Assembly (NCBI GenBank): GCA_030613225.1
Contig: JAUWMJ010000235.1
Coordinates: 1 to 5,659 of the forward strand
From: Desulfobacterales bacterium
GTDB taxonomy: Bacteria > Desulfobacterota > Desulfobacteria > Desulfobacterales > JAUWMJ01
Reading direction: 5' to 3'
DNA: 5,659 bases
Numbering within the stretch: the first letter of the stretch is position 1; each line of letters begins with the position of its first letter. Under the pieces are notes generated by a model. It was given only the letters and a program-made list of their open reading frames with translations. It was not told where the DNA came from and did not search any database. Made by a program: the position numbers and the translations under genes. Below are positions 1 through 5,609 of the stretch, in pieces.

Positions 1-246
1 TACTGTTTTAAACGAATTCCACGCTGGCTAATTGAAAAAAATCTTATACAAATAAATATGATTTTTCCAAAATATGTAACACGTCAGGATCGCCTTCGCT
101 TTTTCAATTCATATAATGAGGTTTACAATCGTTTTTCAAAATTAGAGCAAAGGATTTTGATCCGGAGAGTTCAAAGACGAACCCTAAAACGGCTATTAGT
201 AATAATGCAAAGGGGGAAAACCACCAGCATATTAATCCACTGTTGA
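1..246 (+). CDS. C-terminal part of a WaaP/InaA-like lipopolysaccharide kinase (partial, starts before the window)
   Basis: Reading frame 1 is open from the first base, so the ATG at position 58 is probably internal and 81 residues of a longer protein are visible, ending in TGA at 244-246. The visible part has the usual C-terminal signature of the LPS kinase (Kdo/WaaP/InaA) family: a Val-Thr-Arg-x-Asp-Arg-Leu-Arg-Phe-Phe-x-x-Tyr segment (codons from about 79), followed by a basic, probably helical tail rich in Arg, Lys and Gln (RRVQRRTLKR). In this family the segment follows the kinase lobe and contains no catalytic residues, so activity cannot be judged here. The gene converges on the kinase at 368-1213. 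The family assignment rests on a short region and is moderately sure; the substrate (a core sugar or Kdo) is unknown. Confidence 0.6.
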   Translation, partial: YCFKRIPRWLIEKNLIQINMIFPKYVTRQDRLRFFNSYNEVYNRFSKLEQRILIRRVQRRTLKRLLVIMQRGKTTSILIHC

Positions 247-367
247 ACTTCATATATTTAAATTAATTACTATCCTATGCTGTCGGCTTAACTGAAGGGA
301 TAAGCTATTATATACAGGTAAATCAGAGTTACTGGAATGATCAATCGGTAAATAGTGGCTGCGAATT
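247..367. other. Convergent intergenic gap, no clear gene
   Basis: This gap lies between the stop codons of two convergent kinase-like genes, where a bidirectional terminator would be expected. The only hairpin seen is a five-base GCTTA/TAAGC stem around positions 286-307 with a ten-base loop and no U-tract, too weak to call a terminator. No ORF or RNA gene is evident. Confidence 0.4.
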
Positions 368-1213
368 TTATTGACCGGAATCAGCCTGCAGCTGCATCCT
401 TTTCTGAATCAATATTGCCTTATCTACAACTTCGCGTTGGATCCCAATCTTATCAGAAGCAGACAGGTTGAAAACACAGGCATCTACAAATTCTACCAGA
501 TTCTTTCGATCGAAAAATTCAACTAATGAACGCGTGATTCTCAATAGTGACTTTTTAAGCAGCAGGGATGAAATATTTCTGGAGATTGCAACATCCTCTG
601 AATCAATAAGATGGAACTGCAGTTTAATGTTCGAATCAGTGATTAGAATATTTGATCCTTTAAGATCCTTGTGATACACATAACGCCGGAAGGCTTTATT
701 TAGGAAAACGGCGAGCTGTTTTCGACAGACCTGTTGCTTTTCAAAAGGTGCTTTGCGCAGGTAATCCACTACATTTGTGGAAAAAGATATAAAGCGACTT
801 ATATAAAAAGAATCTCCCATCTTGCCTTCCAGGTAGCAAAAAGGATCAGGTGTGGCAACAAAACGATCTGTCATGGATAGAGCATGGTGAAAGCTTTTTC
901 TGCCCCTACTATATCCTATCCATGCTTTTAATGCATGCCTTAAACTGCGTCGTCTATTATATTTTATGCAGGTATCCCTATACTTAATAACCAGCACGGA
1001 ATTATGGTCGTCTTTTAGCAGTTCAACCTGATTCCCATAAAGAAAATCTATAGGTGAGGCGATAAACAGTTTAGGTATCATCGCTTGGTTTTTTTTGAGA
1101 CAGATGCCGGAGTATCGGCCGGAGCTTGTGGTCAATTGGAAATAATTGAGATCTCTTTTGAGTGACTTTGCTTTATAGTCTTTAGATATCATTCCTGCCC
1201 TTTTTATCCTCAT
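368..1213 (-). CDS. Divergent lipopolysaccharide kinase (WaaP/InaA-like) family protein
   Basis: A 281-residue cytoplasmic-type protein with the layout of the small Kdo/LPS kinase family, which has a protein-kinase-like fold and transfers ATP phosphate to a core sugar. An N-lobe strand carries Lys84 (CIKYN), the likely ATP lysine, followed by a basic segment with SRGRKSFHHAL (residues 102-112), the typical 'sRArrsw..a' helix. The catalytic loop is YHKDLKGSNIL (180-190), with Asp183, Lys185 and Asn188 intact. The metal-binding aspartate is Asp204 in LIDSEDV. No signal peptide or membrane segment is seen. Two starts are possible: ATG at 1213 (used for numbering) has no Shine-Dalgarno, while the in-frame ATG at 1192 has AAGGG five bases upstream and is probably the true start, giving 274 residues. 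The gene stands alone, behind the IS30 scar and converging on another kinase gene. Family is fairly sure, substrate unknown. Confidence 0.8.
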   Translation of the reverse strand: MRIKRAGMISKDYKAKSLKRDLNYFQLTTSSGRYSGICLKKNQAMIPKLFIASPIDFLYGNQVELLKDDHNSVLVIKYRDTCIKYNRRRSLRHALKAWIGYSRGRKSFHHALSMTDRFVATPDPFCYLEGKMGDSFYISRFISFSTNVVDYLRKAPFEKQQVCRKQLAVFLNKAFRRYVYHKDLKGSNILITDSNIKLQFHLIDSEDVAISRNISSLLLKKSLLRITRSLVEFFDRKNLVEFVDACVFNLSASDKIGIQREVVDKAILIQKRMQLQADSGQ

Positions 1214-1325
1214 GCAATGATATAGGGGTTCTTATATTTGTAAACGCAGCTCGCTAAAGCCAAATTAAATTTGGAATTCCTTGAAGGTGCAATTCTTTCA
1301 TCTTTGATTTTAATGTATGGTGAAT
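1214..1325. other. Intergenic region upstream of the kinase gene
   Basis: AT-rich sequence between the decayed transposase stop and the kinase start. It should contain the promoter of the kinase gene at 368-1213, but no convincing -35/-10 pair was found. It may include the outer end of the IS30-like element; a terminal inverted repeat could not be assigned because the partner end is missing. Confidence 0.35.
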
Positions 1326-1459
1326 TCAAATTGCAAGTGCACCATGAATAGCACCGTAAATAATTTCATGAGGTGTCTGATAATTGAGGCATTTTTTTGG
1401 CCTATGATTTAACTTTTTTACTACAATGCAAGATCTTTGTCGGCTATATCTCTATAGTT
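1326..1459 (-). pseudogene. Remnant of an IS30-family transposase (C-terminal end, frameshifted)
   Basis: On the minus strand this stretch encodes pieces matching the end of IS30-family DDE transposases. In order they read NYRDIADKDLA, then VVKKLNHRPKK, then CLNYQTPHEII and GALAI before a TGA at 1328-1326. The family pattern is 'd.rditdeela.vv..LNnRPrKcLgykTP.Ev......al' near the C-terminus. The three pieces lie in different frames: one base is missing near 1422-1427, and one A too many lies in the seven-base A run (plus-strand T run at 1392-1398). The rest of the transposase, including most catalytic residues, is absent. It is therefore a dead fragment. The left edge of the remnant (about 1459) runs into the stub gene after the glycosyltransferase. 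Recognition is by motif memory, not by search. Confidence 0.72.
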
Positions 1460-1524
1460 TGAAGAAACGTGGGGCTCAATAGCACAGCAAACTCCTGAAT
1501 ATCAAATTTGGAAATATCTACCAT
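1444..1524 (-). pseudogene. Probable 5' stub of a gene following the glycosyltransferase, cut by the IS30 remnant
   Basis: Three bases after the glycosyltransferase TAA, an ATG at 1524-1522 opens a 26-codon frame that begins MVDISKFDIQEFAVLLSP and stops at TAG (1446-1444) inside the IS30 remnant, in another frame. The tight spacing is what one expects of a translationally coupled next gene. The protein-like start (amphipathic, then hydrophobic AVLL) followed directly by transposase-derived sequence suggests that a downstream operon gene lost its body when the element inserted or a deletion followed. The original function is not recognisable. It might instead be a chance ORF. Confidence 0.4.
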
Positions 1525-1527
1525 TTT

Positions 1528-2526
1528 TTATTTGCCAAACATATTGTTTTCATAACGGGAAAACAGATGTCCCATTCTATGGCTGTGCAGGTGTAAGGCA
1601 TAGTCTGCCTTTACCAGTTCCCGCCCCTCTTGTCCGAGTCGTCTTCGCAGGTCCGGCTCCTGTATGAGGAGTTTCAGCCATTTTAACCACTCATGTTCAT
1701 TCAGTGCTAAAAAACCATTTTTGTGGTTATGCACAATTTCACTGTTCATCCCTACCGGTGAGGCCACAACCGGCACTCCCACAGCCAAGTACTGTAAAAG
1801 CTTAAAAGCACATTTGCCGCGACTCCAAGGATCATCTGACAGTGGCATAAGTCCTATATCAAAGCTGTGAAGGTCTTCGATCTCTTCCTCGTATCTCCAG
1901 GGCTTTTTGATTACACTCAAATGCCGGCAATCAAAAAAAGTGTCACATACGATTTTGAGTTGAACATTAATAAAGTTTCGACCAATTTCTTCCAGCACCC
2001 CTTTTAAATCCAGAAGATACGCCAGGGTGCTCTTGCTTCCGATCCAGCCCAGAGTTACCACCTTTTCTTCATTTCGATAAATTTTGGCATGATAACGTTG
2101 CATGTCAATAGGGGTTGGTATAATACTAACCCGGCTGTGAGGGACCTTTTCCCTCAGGTATTGGTTACCGGCTATTACCCAATCGGCATTGTGCACAGTA
2201 CGATTAAACCGCTGCCGTCTCTGCTGGGAATCCGGGTTTATATGCTGTGAGTCCCTGTACATTATCGCGTCGTCAAAGTCATATATGAGGGATTTGCTGT
2301 ATCGGCGTAGAAACCAAAATTCAAGAGGGTTAAGTAATTTTTTTTGTAATACCACGAGAGCAAAATCGGACATCTTCCGGAAGGCAAAAAACCGTGTATG
2401 AAATCTTGGAGGAATCCTTAGAACCGTGCAATCATGTCCCATCTCTTGGAGATAAGGAATATATTGTAGGATACGGTAACGGCTACTGGGAGTCTCAAAC
2501 TTTTTAATTAAAAAAGCAATTCGCAT
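1528..2526 (-). CDS. Family-1-type (GT4-like) glycosyltransferase
   Basis: A 332-residue, probably retaining GT-B glycosyltransferase that would transfer a sugar from a nucleotide-sugar donor onto an LPS core or glycan acceptor at the inner face of the cytoplasmic membrane. The N-terminal acceptor domain starts MRIAFLIKKF and holds SSRYR (14-18), the usual 'S.RyR..qylp.L...G' start of this subgroup, and YDFDDAI (82-88). The C-terminal donor domain begins around GWIGSKSTLAYL (160-171) and has the Lys238/Lys242 segment, Tyr246 and the LAVGVPVVASPVGMNSEIV block (247-265) with Glu263. Length suits the family. There is no membrane helix. The ATG at 2526 lacks a good Shine-Dalgarno; it lies three bases after the stop of an in-frame seven-codon minicistron that has one. 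It is the last intact gene of the minus-strand series. Donor sugar and linkage cannot be told. Confidence 0.88.
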   Translation of the reverse strand: MRIAFLIKKFETPSSRYRILQYIPYLQEMGHDCTVLRIPPRFHTRFFAFRKMSDFALVVLQKKLLNPLEFWFLRRYSKSLIYDFDDAIMYRDSQHINPDSQQRRQRFNRTVHNADWVIAGNQYLREKVPHSRVSIIPTPIDMQRYHAKIYRNEEKVVTLGWIGSKSTLAYLLDLKGVLEEIGRNFINVQLKIVCDTFFDCRHLSVIKKPWRYEEEIEDLHSFDIGLMPLSDDPWSRGKCAFKLLQYLAVGVPVVASPVGMNSEIVHNHKNGFLALNEHEWLKWLKLLIQEPDLRRRLGQEGRELVKADYALHLHSHRMGHLFSRYENNMFGK

Positions 2527-2529
2527 CGT

Positions 2530-2566
2530 TTAGTGACAAAAGGCGTTCCTCATATCTGTCTTCTCC
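2530..2566 (-). promoter_or_regulatory. Shine-Dalgarno plus seven-codon minicistron before the glycosyltransferase
   Basis: On the minus strand GGAGAA (2566-2561) lies seven bases before an ATG at 2553-2551. That ATG opens MRNAFCH and stops at TAA (2532-2530). The glycosyltransferase ATG follows after only three bases, in the same frame. Ribosomes could load at the strong site, end at the TAA and reinitiate at 2526, whose own upstream bases are poor in purines. A second reading is that the glycosyltransferase once began at 2553 and a point change created the stop. No attenuator hairpin is evident in this 67-base gap. Confidence 0.5.
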
Positions 2567-2593
2567 AGAACGACTTGCAAAATTCGGGATTAA

Positions 2594-3586
2594 TCAAGTT
2601 TTCTTAACCATTTCCACTTCCATGCCCTCCCCCTTGCCAAACCAGGAACCAATACGCGTCAAGGGAGAAGCAACATAGCGTATCCACTTTCTTTTTTTCT
2701 TCTTTTCTCTCGCAAAAACTTGTTTTCGTTCCACGAAATTTTCCGGCAAAATTCGTCCCTGTCCCATCAGATATTGCAAACTCTTGCTGAAATAGCGCGG
2801 CTGGATCAACATGGAAATGCGGTTTACACTTAACCCTGCCATCTCGGCTAACCGGCGTATGGTTTTTGGTGAAAACAGCACAAGATGACGAGGTGCGTCA
2901 AGGGGATACCAACAGTTACCAAAAAACAAGATACCAAGGCTTTCCACGTTGGGAGTGCTGACAAGAATTTTTCCGTCTGGTGCCAGAAACTCAGCCGCCC
3001 TCCTTAAGACCCTAACCGGTTCGGGGACATGTTCGATAACCTGGCGAAGGGTGATGACATCAAACGAATTACCGTCATAATCAGCGGAAAAAACATCTCC
3101 ATGATGGACCTTTAGCCCTTGCTGTTGACATGTCTCACAGGCTTTTTGGCTAAAATCTATGCCCCGAACATGCCAACCTAGTTGTTGATGTCGATACAGA
3201 AAGTTTCCAGCACCACAGCCTATATCGAGTAAGCGATTTTTGCCAAAAGGAGAGAGAGCTCTTTTCATAACAAGATGGGAAAGTTGTGAGAATAGAAAGC
3301 GTATGAGAATCCCACCATCAGGCTTGTCCACTGAGAAATGATATCGTATAGCGAGCCGGGTAATTGCTGATTTTTTTTTCTTTTTGGGGGAAATGCTATA
3401 AGGACTATAGTTATCTGGATAGTATTTTTCCATATTACCTGGAATCGGATCCAGATAAACCAAGGAACAGGAACCGCAACGCACATAGTTGAAATTCTCT
3501 TGCCGGGGGACCATTCGGTCATATGCCCGCACAAAGAACTCTTTTTCCGTATTTTTGCAAAGGGGGCAACTTTGGGACATAATCAT
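2594..3586 (-). CDS. Zinc-ribbon class I SAM-dependent methyltransferase
   Basis: A 330-residue methyltransferase. The N-terminus has two CxxC pairs, Cys7/Cys10 and Cys37/Cys40, forming a probable zinc ribbon, followed by the LVYLDPIP and YYPDNY elements common in glycan-cluster methyltransferases. The linker at 67-73 is a lysine run. The Rossmann methyltransferase domain has motif I LLDIGCGAGNF (119-129), Asp144 for the SAM ribose, HGDVF (162-166), VIEHVPEP (183-190), a post-motif LAPDGKILVSTPN (201-213) and APRHLVLFS (231-239). The C-terminal tail is basic. There are no membrane segments or signal peptide. It starts 5 bases after the stop of the other methyltransferase, so the two are surely co-transcribed and probably coupled; the ATG at 3580, two codons on, is an alternative start. 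Substrate likely a sugar or polyisoprenyl-linked glycan (inference from context). Confidence 0.87.
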   Translation of the reverse strand: MIMSQSCPLCKNTEKEFFVRAYDRMVPRQENFNYVRCGSCSLVYLDPIPGNMEKYYPDNYSPYSISPKKKKKSAITRLAIRYHFSVDKPDGGILIRFLFSQLSHLVMKRALSPFGKNRLLDIGCGAGNFLYRHQQLGWHVRGIDFSQKACETCQQQGLKVHHGDVFSADYDGNSFDVITLRQVIEHVPEPVRVLRRAAEFLAPDGKILVSTPNVESLGILFFGNCWYPLDAPRHLVLFSPKTIRRLAEMAGLSVNRISMLIQPRYFSKSLQYLMGQGRILPENFVERKQVFAREKKKKRKWIRYVASPLTRIGSWFGKGEGMEVEMVKKT

Positions 3587-3591
3587 TCTTT

Positions 3592-4260
3592 TTACTTCAA
3601 AACACCAATCATTGTAATCAATGTCGGAGGCATTACATATCTATATCCAGCGATCCATTTAAACAGGCCCAATTTTGATATTAAGCGAAGCGCTTTTACT
3701 GTAACGCCACGTAAGTAATGACCTTTTACCCAGTGATTTTTGCAACTAAAAGAAACTTTGCCAAGATCTTCATCTAATGGGTAAAAATCTTTAAAACGAG
3801 CCGTTGATACTAATCCTTTTTCAAGATCGAAATATAGTTTGGGAAATAGTTTTTTTATCCCCTCGTGGGTAAATCTCCAATAATCAGATGGATATCCATG
3901 GAACTTCCAGGAAAAGGGTACGGATATACAAAGCTTGCCATTAGTATTGAGTAAACGAGTTAAATTTTCTGCCATCTTAAATGGTTGTTCGCAATGCTCC
4001 ATAACGCTAAAGCAAAATATTGTTCCAAATCTTTCGCCATTAAGCTGCTTGTCAATTTCATTGAAATTATCTGTAAGATCCAATACCAAATCTACCCCGT
4101 CGCCTTCGCTCATATCAATTCCTATATATGTTTCTTTAGATGAAAATAATGAGCGTACATTTTGAGTGCTGCCATAATTTTTAGAACCTATTTCTAAATA
4201 CGGTCCGTCAAATTCCTCAATATGATTTTGGACATACCATAATTGGTTTTTGTCACCCAT
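3592..4260 (-). CDS. Class I SAM-dependent methyltransferase (Methyltransf_11-like)
   Basis: A 222-residue protein whose residues 20-130 follow the SAM methyltransferase plan with a relaxed motif I, YLEIGSKNYGS (21-31), lacking the usual GxGxG. Next come YIGIDM with Asp49, the DLVLDLT stretch with Asp61, FCFSVMEHCEQPF (82-94, the methyltransferase 'VlEHv.dp' motif), a post-motif LLNTNGKLCISVPF (103-116), and HGYPSDYWRFT (121-131), a signature seen in methyltransferases of LPS and capsule clusters. The C-terminal 50 residues are basic and hydrophobic in patches. The start at 4260 is backed by AAGAGG (4273-4268), seven bases upstream. It is followed 5 bases later by the second methyltransferase. 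The two could methylate different positions or act as one complex. The acceptor is unknown. Confidence 0.82.
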   Translation of the reverse strand: MGDKNQLWYVQNHIEEFDGPYLEIGSKNYGSTQNVRSLFSSKETYIGIDMSEGDGVDLVLDLTDNFNEIDKQLNGERFGTIFCFSVMEHCEQPFKMAENLTRLLNTNGKLCISVPFSWKFHGYPSDYWRFTHEGIKKLFPKLYFDLEKGLVSTARFKDFYPLDEDLGKVSFSCKNHWVKGHYLRGVTVKALRLISKLGLFKWIAGYRYVMPPTLITMIGVLK

Positions 4261-4267
4261 GATGCCG

Positions 4268-4273
4268 CCTCTT
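4268..4273 (-). promoter_or_regulatory. Ribosome binding site of the first methyltransferase
   Basis: AAGAGG on the minus strand with a seven-base spacer fixes the ATG at 4260 as the start. It is the clearest Shine-Dalgarno of the intact genes here; the kinase, zinc-ribbon methyltransferase and glycosyltransferase starts all have poor ones. Confidence 0.6.
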
Positions 4274-4297
4274 CATAAAAAGTTCGGGTTTCAATGT

Positions 4298-4408
4298 TCA
4301 TAGAATCTTACGTATAAACATCACAAAAATGACCATCGATGTGATCAGAGTATACCTATAACGTCCTAACTGCCAATACAGCTCATACACCGATGGCCGT
4401 TCGCACAT
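4298..4408 (-). CDS. Possible small single-span membrane protein, or C-terminal remnant of a lost gene
   Basis: A 36-codon frame from ATG (4408-4406) to TGA (4300-4298), too short for usual gene finders, ends 37 bases before the methyltransferase start. It reads MCERPSVYELYWQLGRYRY, then a hydrophobic stretch TLITSMVIFVMFI (about 20-32), then RKIL. An aromatic, positively charged N-terminal part followed by one hydrophobic helix and a basic end looks protein-like rather than random. The frame is open further upstream (from about 4460, after a TAA), without another ATG, so it may be the tail of a truncated protein instead of an independent gene. No clear Shine-Dalgarno precedes the ATG. I do not recognise a family. 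Confidence 0.33.
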   Translation of the reverse strand: MCERPSVYELYWQLGRYRYTLITSMVIFVMFIRKIL

Positions 4409-4556
4409 CAGTTGACCGTTGTCTATACAGGTGGGTGTTTGTTTAGGGACATCCTTTTATTTTATCGTTTAAATAATTCAAACAATGAAATGCTATTATT
4501 ATTGACAATCTTTTCTCACCTCTTGACCGATACGCTTACCGCTGAAACTGATATAT
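4409..4556. other. AT-rich stretch without an intact gene
   Basis: No intact gene is seen. On the minus strand a third frame directly after the broken glycosyltransferase gives EYISFSGKRIGQEVRKDCQ and then several stops; it looks protein-like but I cannot place it. Together with the pseudogene and the small ORF, the whole 4261-4700 interval reads like the scar of one or more lost genes. Confidence 0.4.
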
Positions 4557-4693
4557 TCAACCTTCTGGATAATTCAGTGCGGTTATAAATTCTATATTAA
4601 TTTCTTTTTTACTTAAAAATCCAAATATTGTACGAGGCGGTATTTCGTACTTCCTTTTTTCAGATCTCGACTGATAATGGCTATTATGTTCAT
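4557..4693 (-). pseudogene. Truncated, frameshifted N-terminus of a glycosyltransferase
   Basis: Seven bases after the WaaP-like kinase stop, an ATG at 4693-4691 starts MNIIAIISRDLKKGSTKYR followed by LVQYLDF. This is the typical N-terminal beta strand and 'G.s.yR..qyl..L' element of GT4-like glycosyltransferases, and it can be lined up with residues 1-27 of the intact enzyme at 1528-2526. A stop follows at once, but one base more in the T5 run (4615-4619 on the plus strand as A5) would restore LSKKEINIEFITALNYPEG, the expected next helix and strand, before another stop at 4559-4557. About 45 of some 330-400 residues remain; the rest is missing. The placement shows that a glycosyltransferase gene once followed the kinase in the operon. 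A sequencing error could explain the frameshift but not the lost body. Confidence 0.65.
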
Positions 4694-4700
4694 ATATTTA

Positions 4701-5609
4701 CTACTTTTCCAGAAGCCCCTTTTTCACTCTTTCCACCTTTCTATCGATCATCTTTTCAGTGTGCCTTTTTATTTTAGCTGTTTTCCTTTCGATCCAGAAC
4801 CATTGCATGCGGTCTATGAAATTAAACCTTTTTTTATCTTTATAGGATAGAAGAATATAAGCTTTATCCTTTATATTAAAAATTTCATCCGGTAAAGTAT
4901 AATTAAGCCTCGCAATACTTTTTATTTTCCATCGAAATCTGAAATACTTTCTTTTTTCAACACGTTGAAAATCAAAAAGGGCAATTTGGGGAATATCAGA
5001 TCCATTAGTATAATTAAGAAGAATATGGGTTGCATTGAAGTCTCGGTGATTGAATCCATTTTGATGCATTCTTCGCGCTAAAACAGCTACCTCTTTTAGC
5101 AAAATCCGCTTTCTATTATTACCTTTTGGACCCGATAAAAATTGCGGTCGATTTTCAAGCAGAGATTCCAGAGAAATAAAAGGAGAGAAATCTTCGGTAA
5201 TAATAAAAGATTTTACCCAGAAAAAATGGGAGAATTTCTCTCCAGCAGCTACCGGTACGACGGTCGGGAGATTGTATTTTCGAAAATCGCATATATTTTC
5301 AAATTCCAATCTGCCTTGAGAAAGACTGCGTCTTGGAAAAATTCGTGACAACAGTCTTGATAAACTAATAAATTCGGAGTTATGACGCTTTATGTAGAAA
5401 GTTCGTTTTATATCATGATGTCGAATTTCGAATCGAATTACAGATCTTGCTTTAATTTGTTTAATGGTTTCACCGTTTGAAAATTCCCATATTGACTCAA
5501 AAGAATGAAACGGAGCCCTCTCCAGAAGTTCTTGATATTCGGAGTTTAGAGTTAGATAAGGCCTTTTAGTGCAGGAGATATTTGAAGAGAGATCTTGTTC
5601 TGAATTCAT
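4701..5609 (-). CDS. WaaP-like lipopolysaccharide core heptose kinase family protein
   Basis: A 302-residue cytoplasmic kinase of the WaaP/RfaP (LPS core heptose(I) kinase) family, which phosphorylates a core heptose with ATP and so helps bind divalent cations in the outer membrane. Seen: Lys74 in FYIKRH (ATP lysine); Glu102 in GRLEFENI (helix C glutamate); LPTVVPVAAGEK (114-125), the family's 'gipt..pva.Ge' stretch; the hinge strand SFIITEDF (134-141); the catalytic loop GFNHRDFNATHILL (185-198) with Asp190, and His195 where protein kinases have Asn, as in WaaP; and the metal aspartate Asp213 in LFDFQRV. The C-terminal tail (about 256-302) is strongly basic. All catalytic positions are present, so it should be active. 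The start at 5609 has only a weak upstream purine stretch. The following gene is a broken glycosyltransferase. The exact sugar phosphorylated is inferred from the family. Confidence 0.87.
   Translation of the reverse strand: MNSEQDLSSNISCTKRPYLTLNSEYQELLERAPFHSFESIWEFSNGETIKQIKARSVIRFEIRHHDIKRTFYIKRHNSEFISLSRLLSRIFPRRSLSQGRLEFENICDFRKYNLPTVVPVAAGEKFSHFFWVKSFIITEDFSPFISLESLLENRPQFLSGPKGNNRKRILLKEVAVLARRMHQNGFNHRDFNATHILLNYTNGSDIPQIALFDFQRVEKRKYFRFRWKIKSIARLNYTLPDEIFNIKDKAYILLSYKDKKRFNFIDRMQWFWIERKTAKIKRHTEKMIDRKVERVKKGLLEK

Noticed and set aside
286..307. Possible terminator hairpin between the convergent kinases
   Set aside because: The stem has only five pairs, the loop is ten bases and no U-tract follows.
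468..674. Plus-strand ORF of 68 codons
   Set aside because: It is the antisense shadow of the kinase at 368-1213, whose catalytic motifs are clear.
1270..1350. Two similar TGCAC...GAATTC stretches that might be a repeated IS end
   Set aside because: The match is short and gapped, and with one end of the element missing a terminal repeat cannot be shown.
1664..2401. Plus-strand ORFs at 1664-1870 and 2189-2401
   Set aside because: Both are antisense to the glycosyltransferase and have no recognisable features.
3265..3534. Minus-strand 89-codon ORF
   Set aside because: An out-of-frame shadow inside the zinc-ribbon methyltransferase, with no motif or ribosome binding site.
3500..4165. Plus-strand ORFs at 3500-3718 and 3935-4165
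   Set aside because: Antisense to the two methyltransferases; the sense frames carry conserved motifs.
4502..4507. TTGACA, a perfect -35 box on the plus strand
   Set aside because: No -10 box at the right spacing and no plus-strand gene follows.
5142..5348. Plus-strand 68-codon ORF
   Set aside because: Antisense to the WaaP-like kinase.
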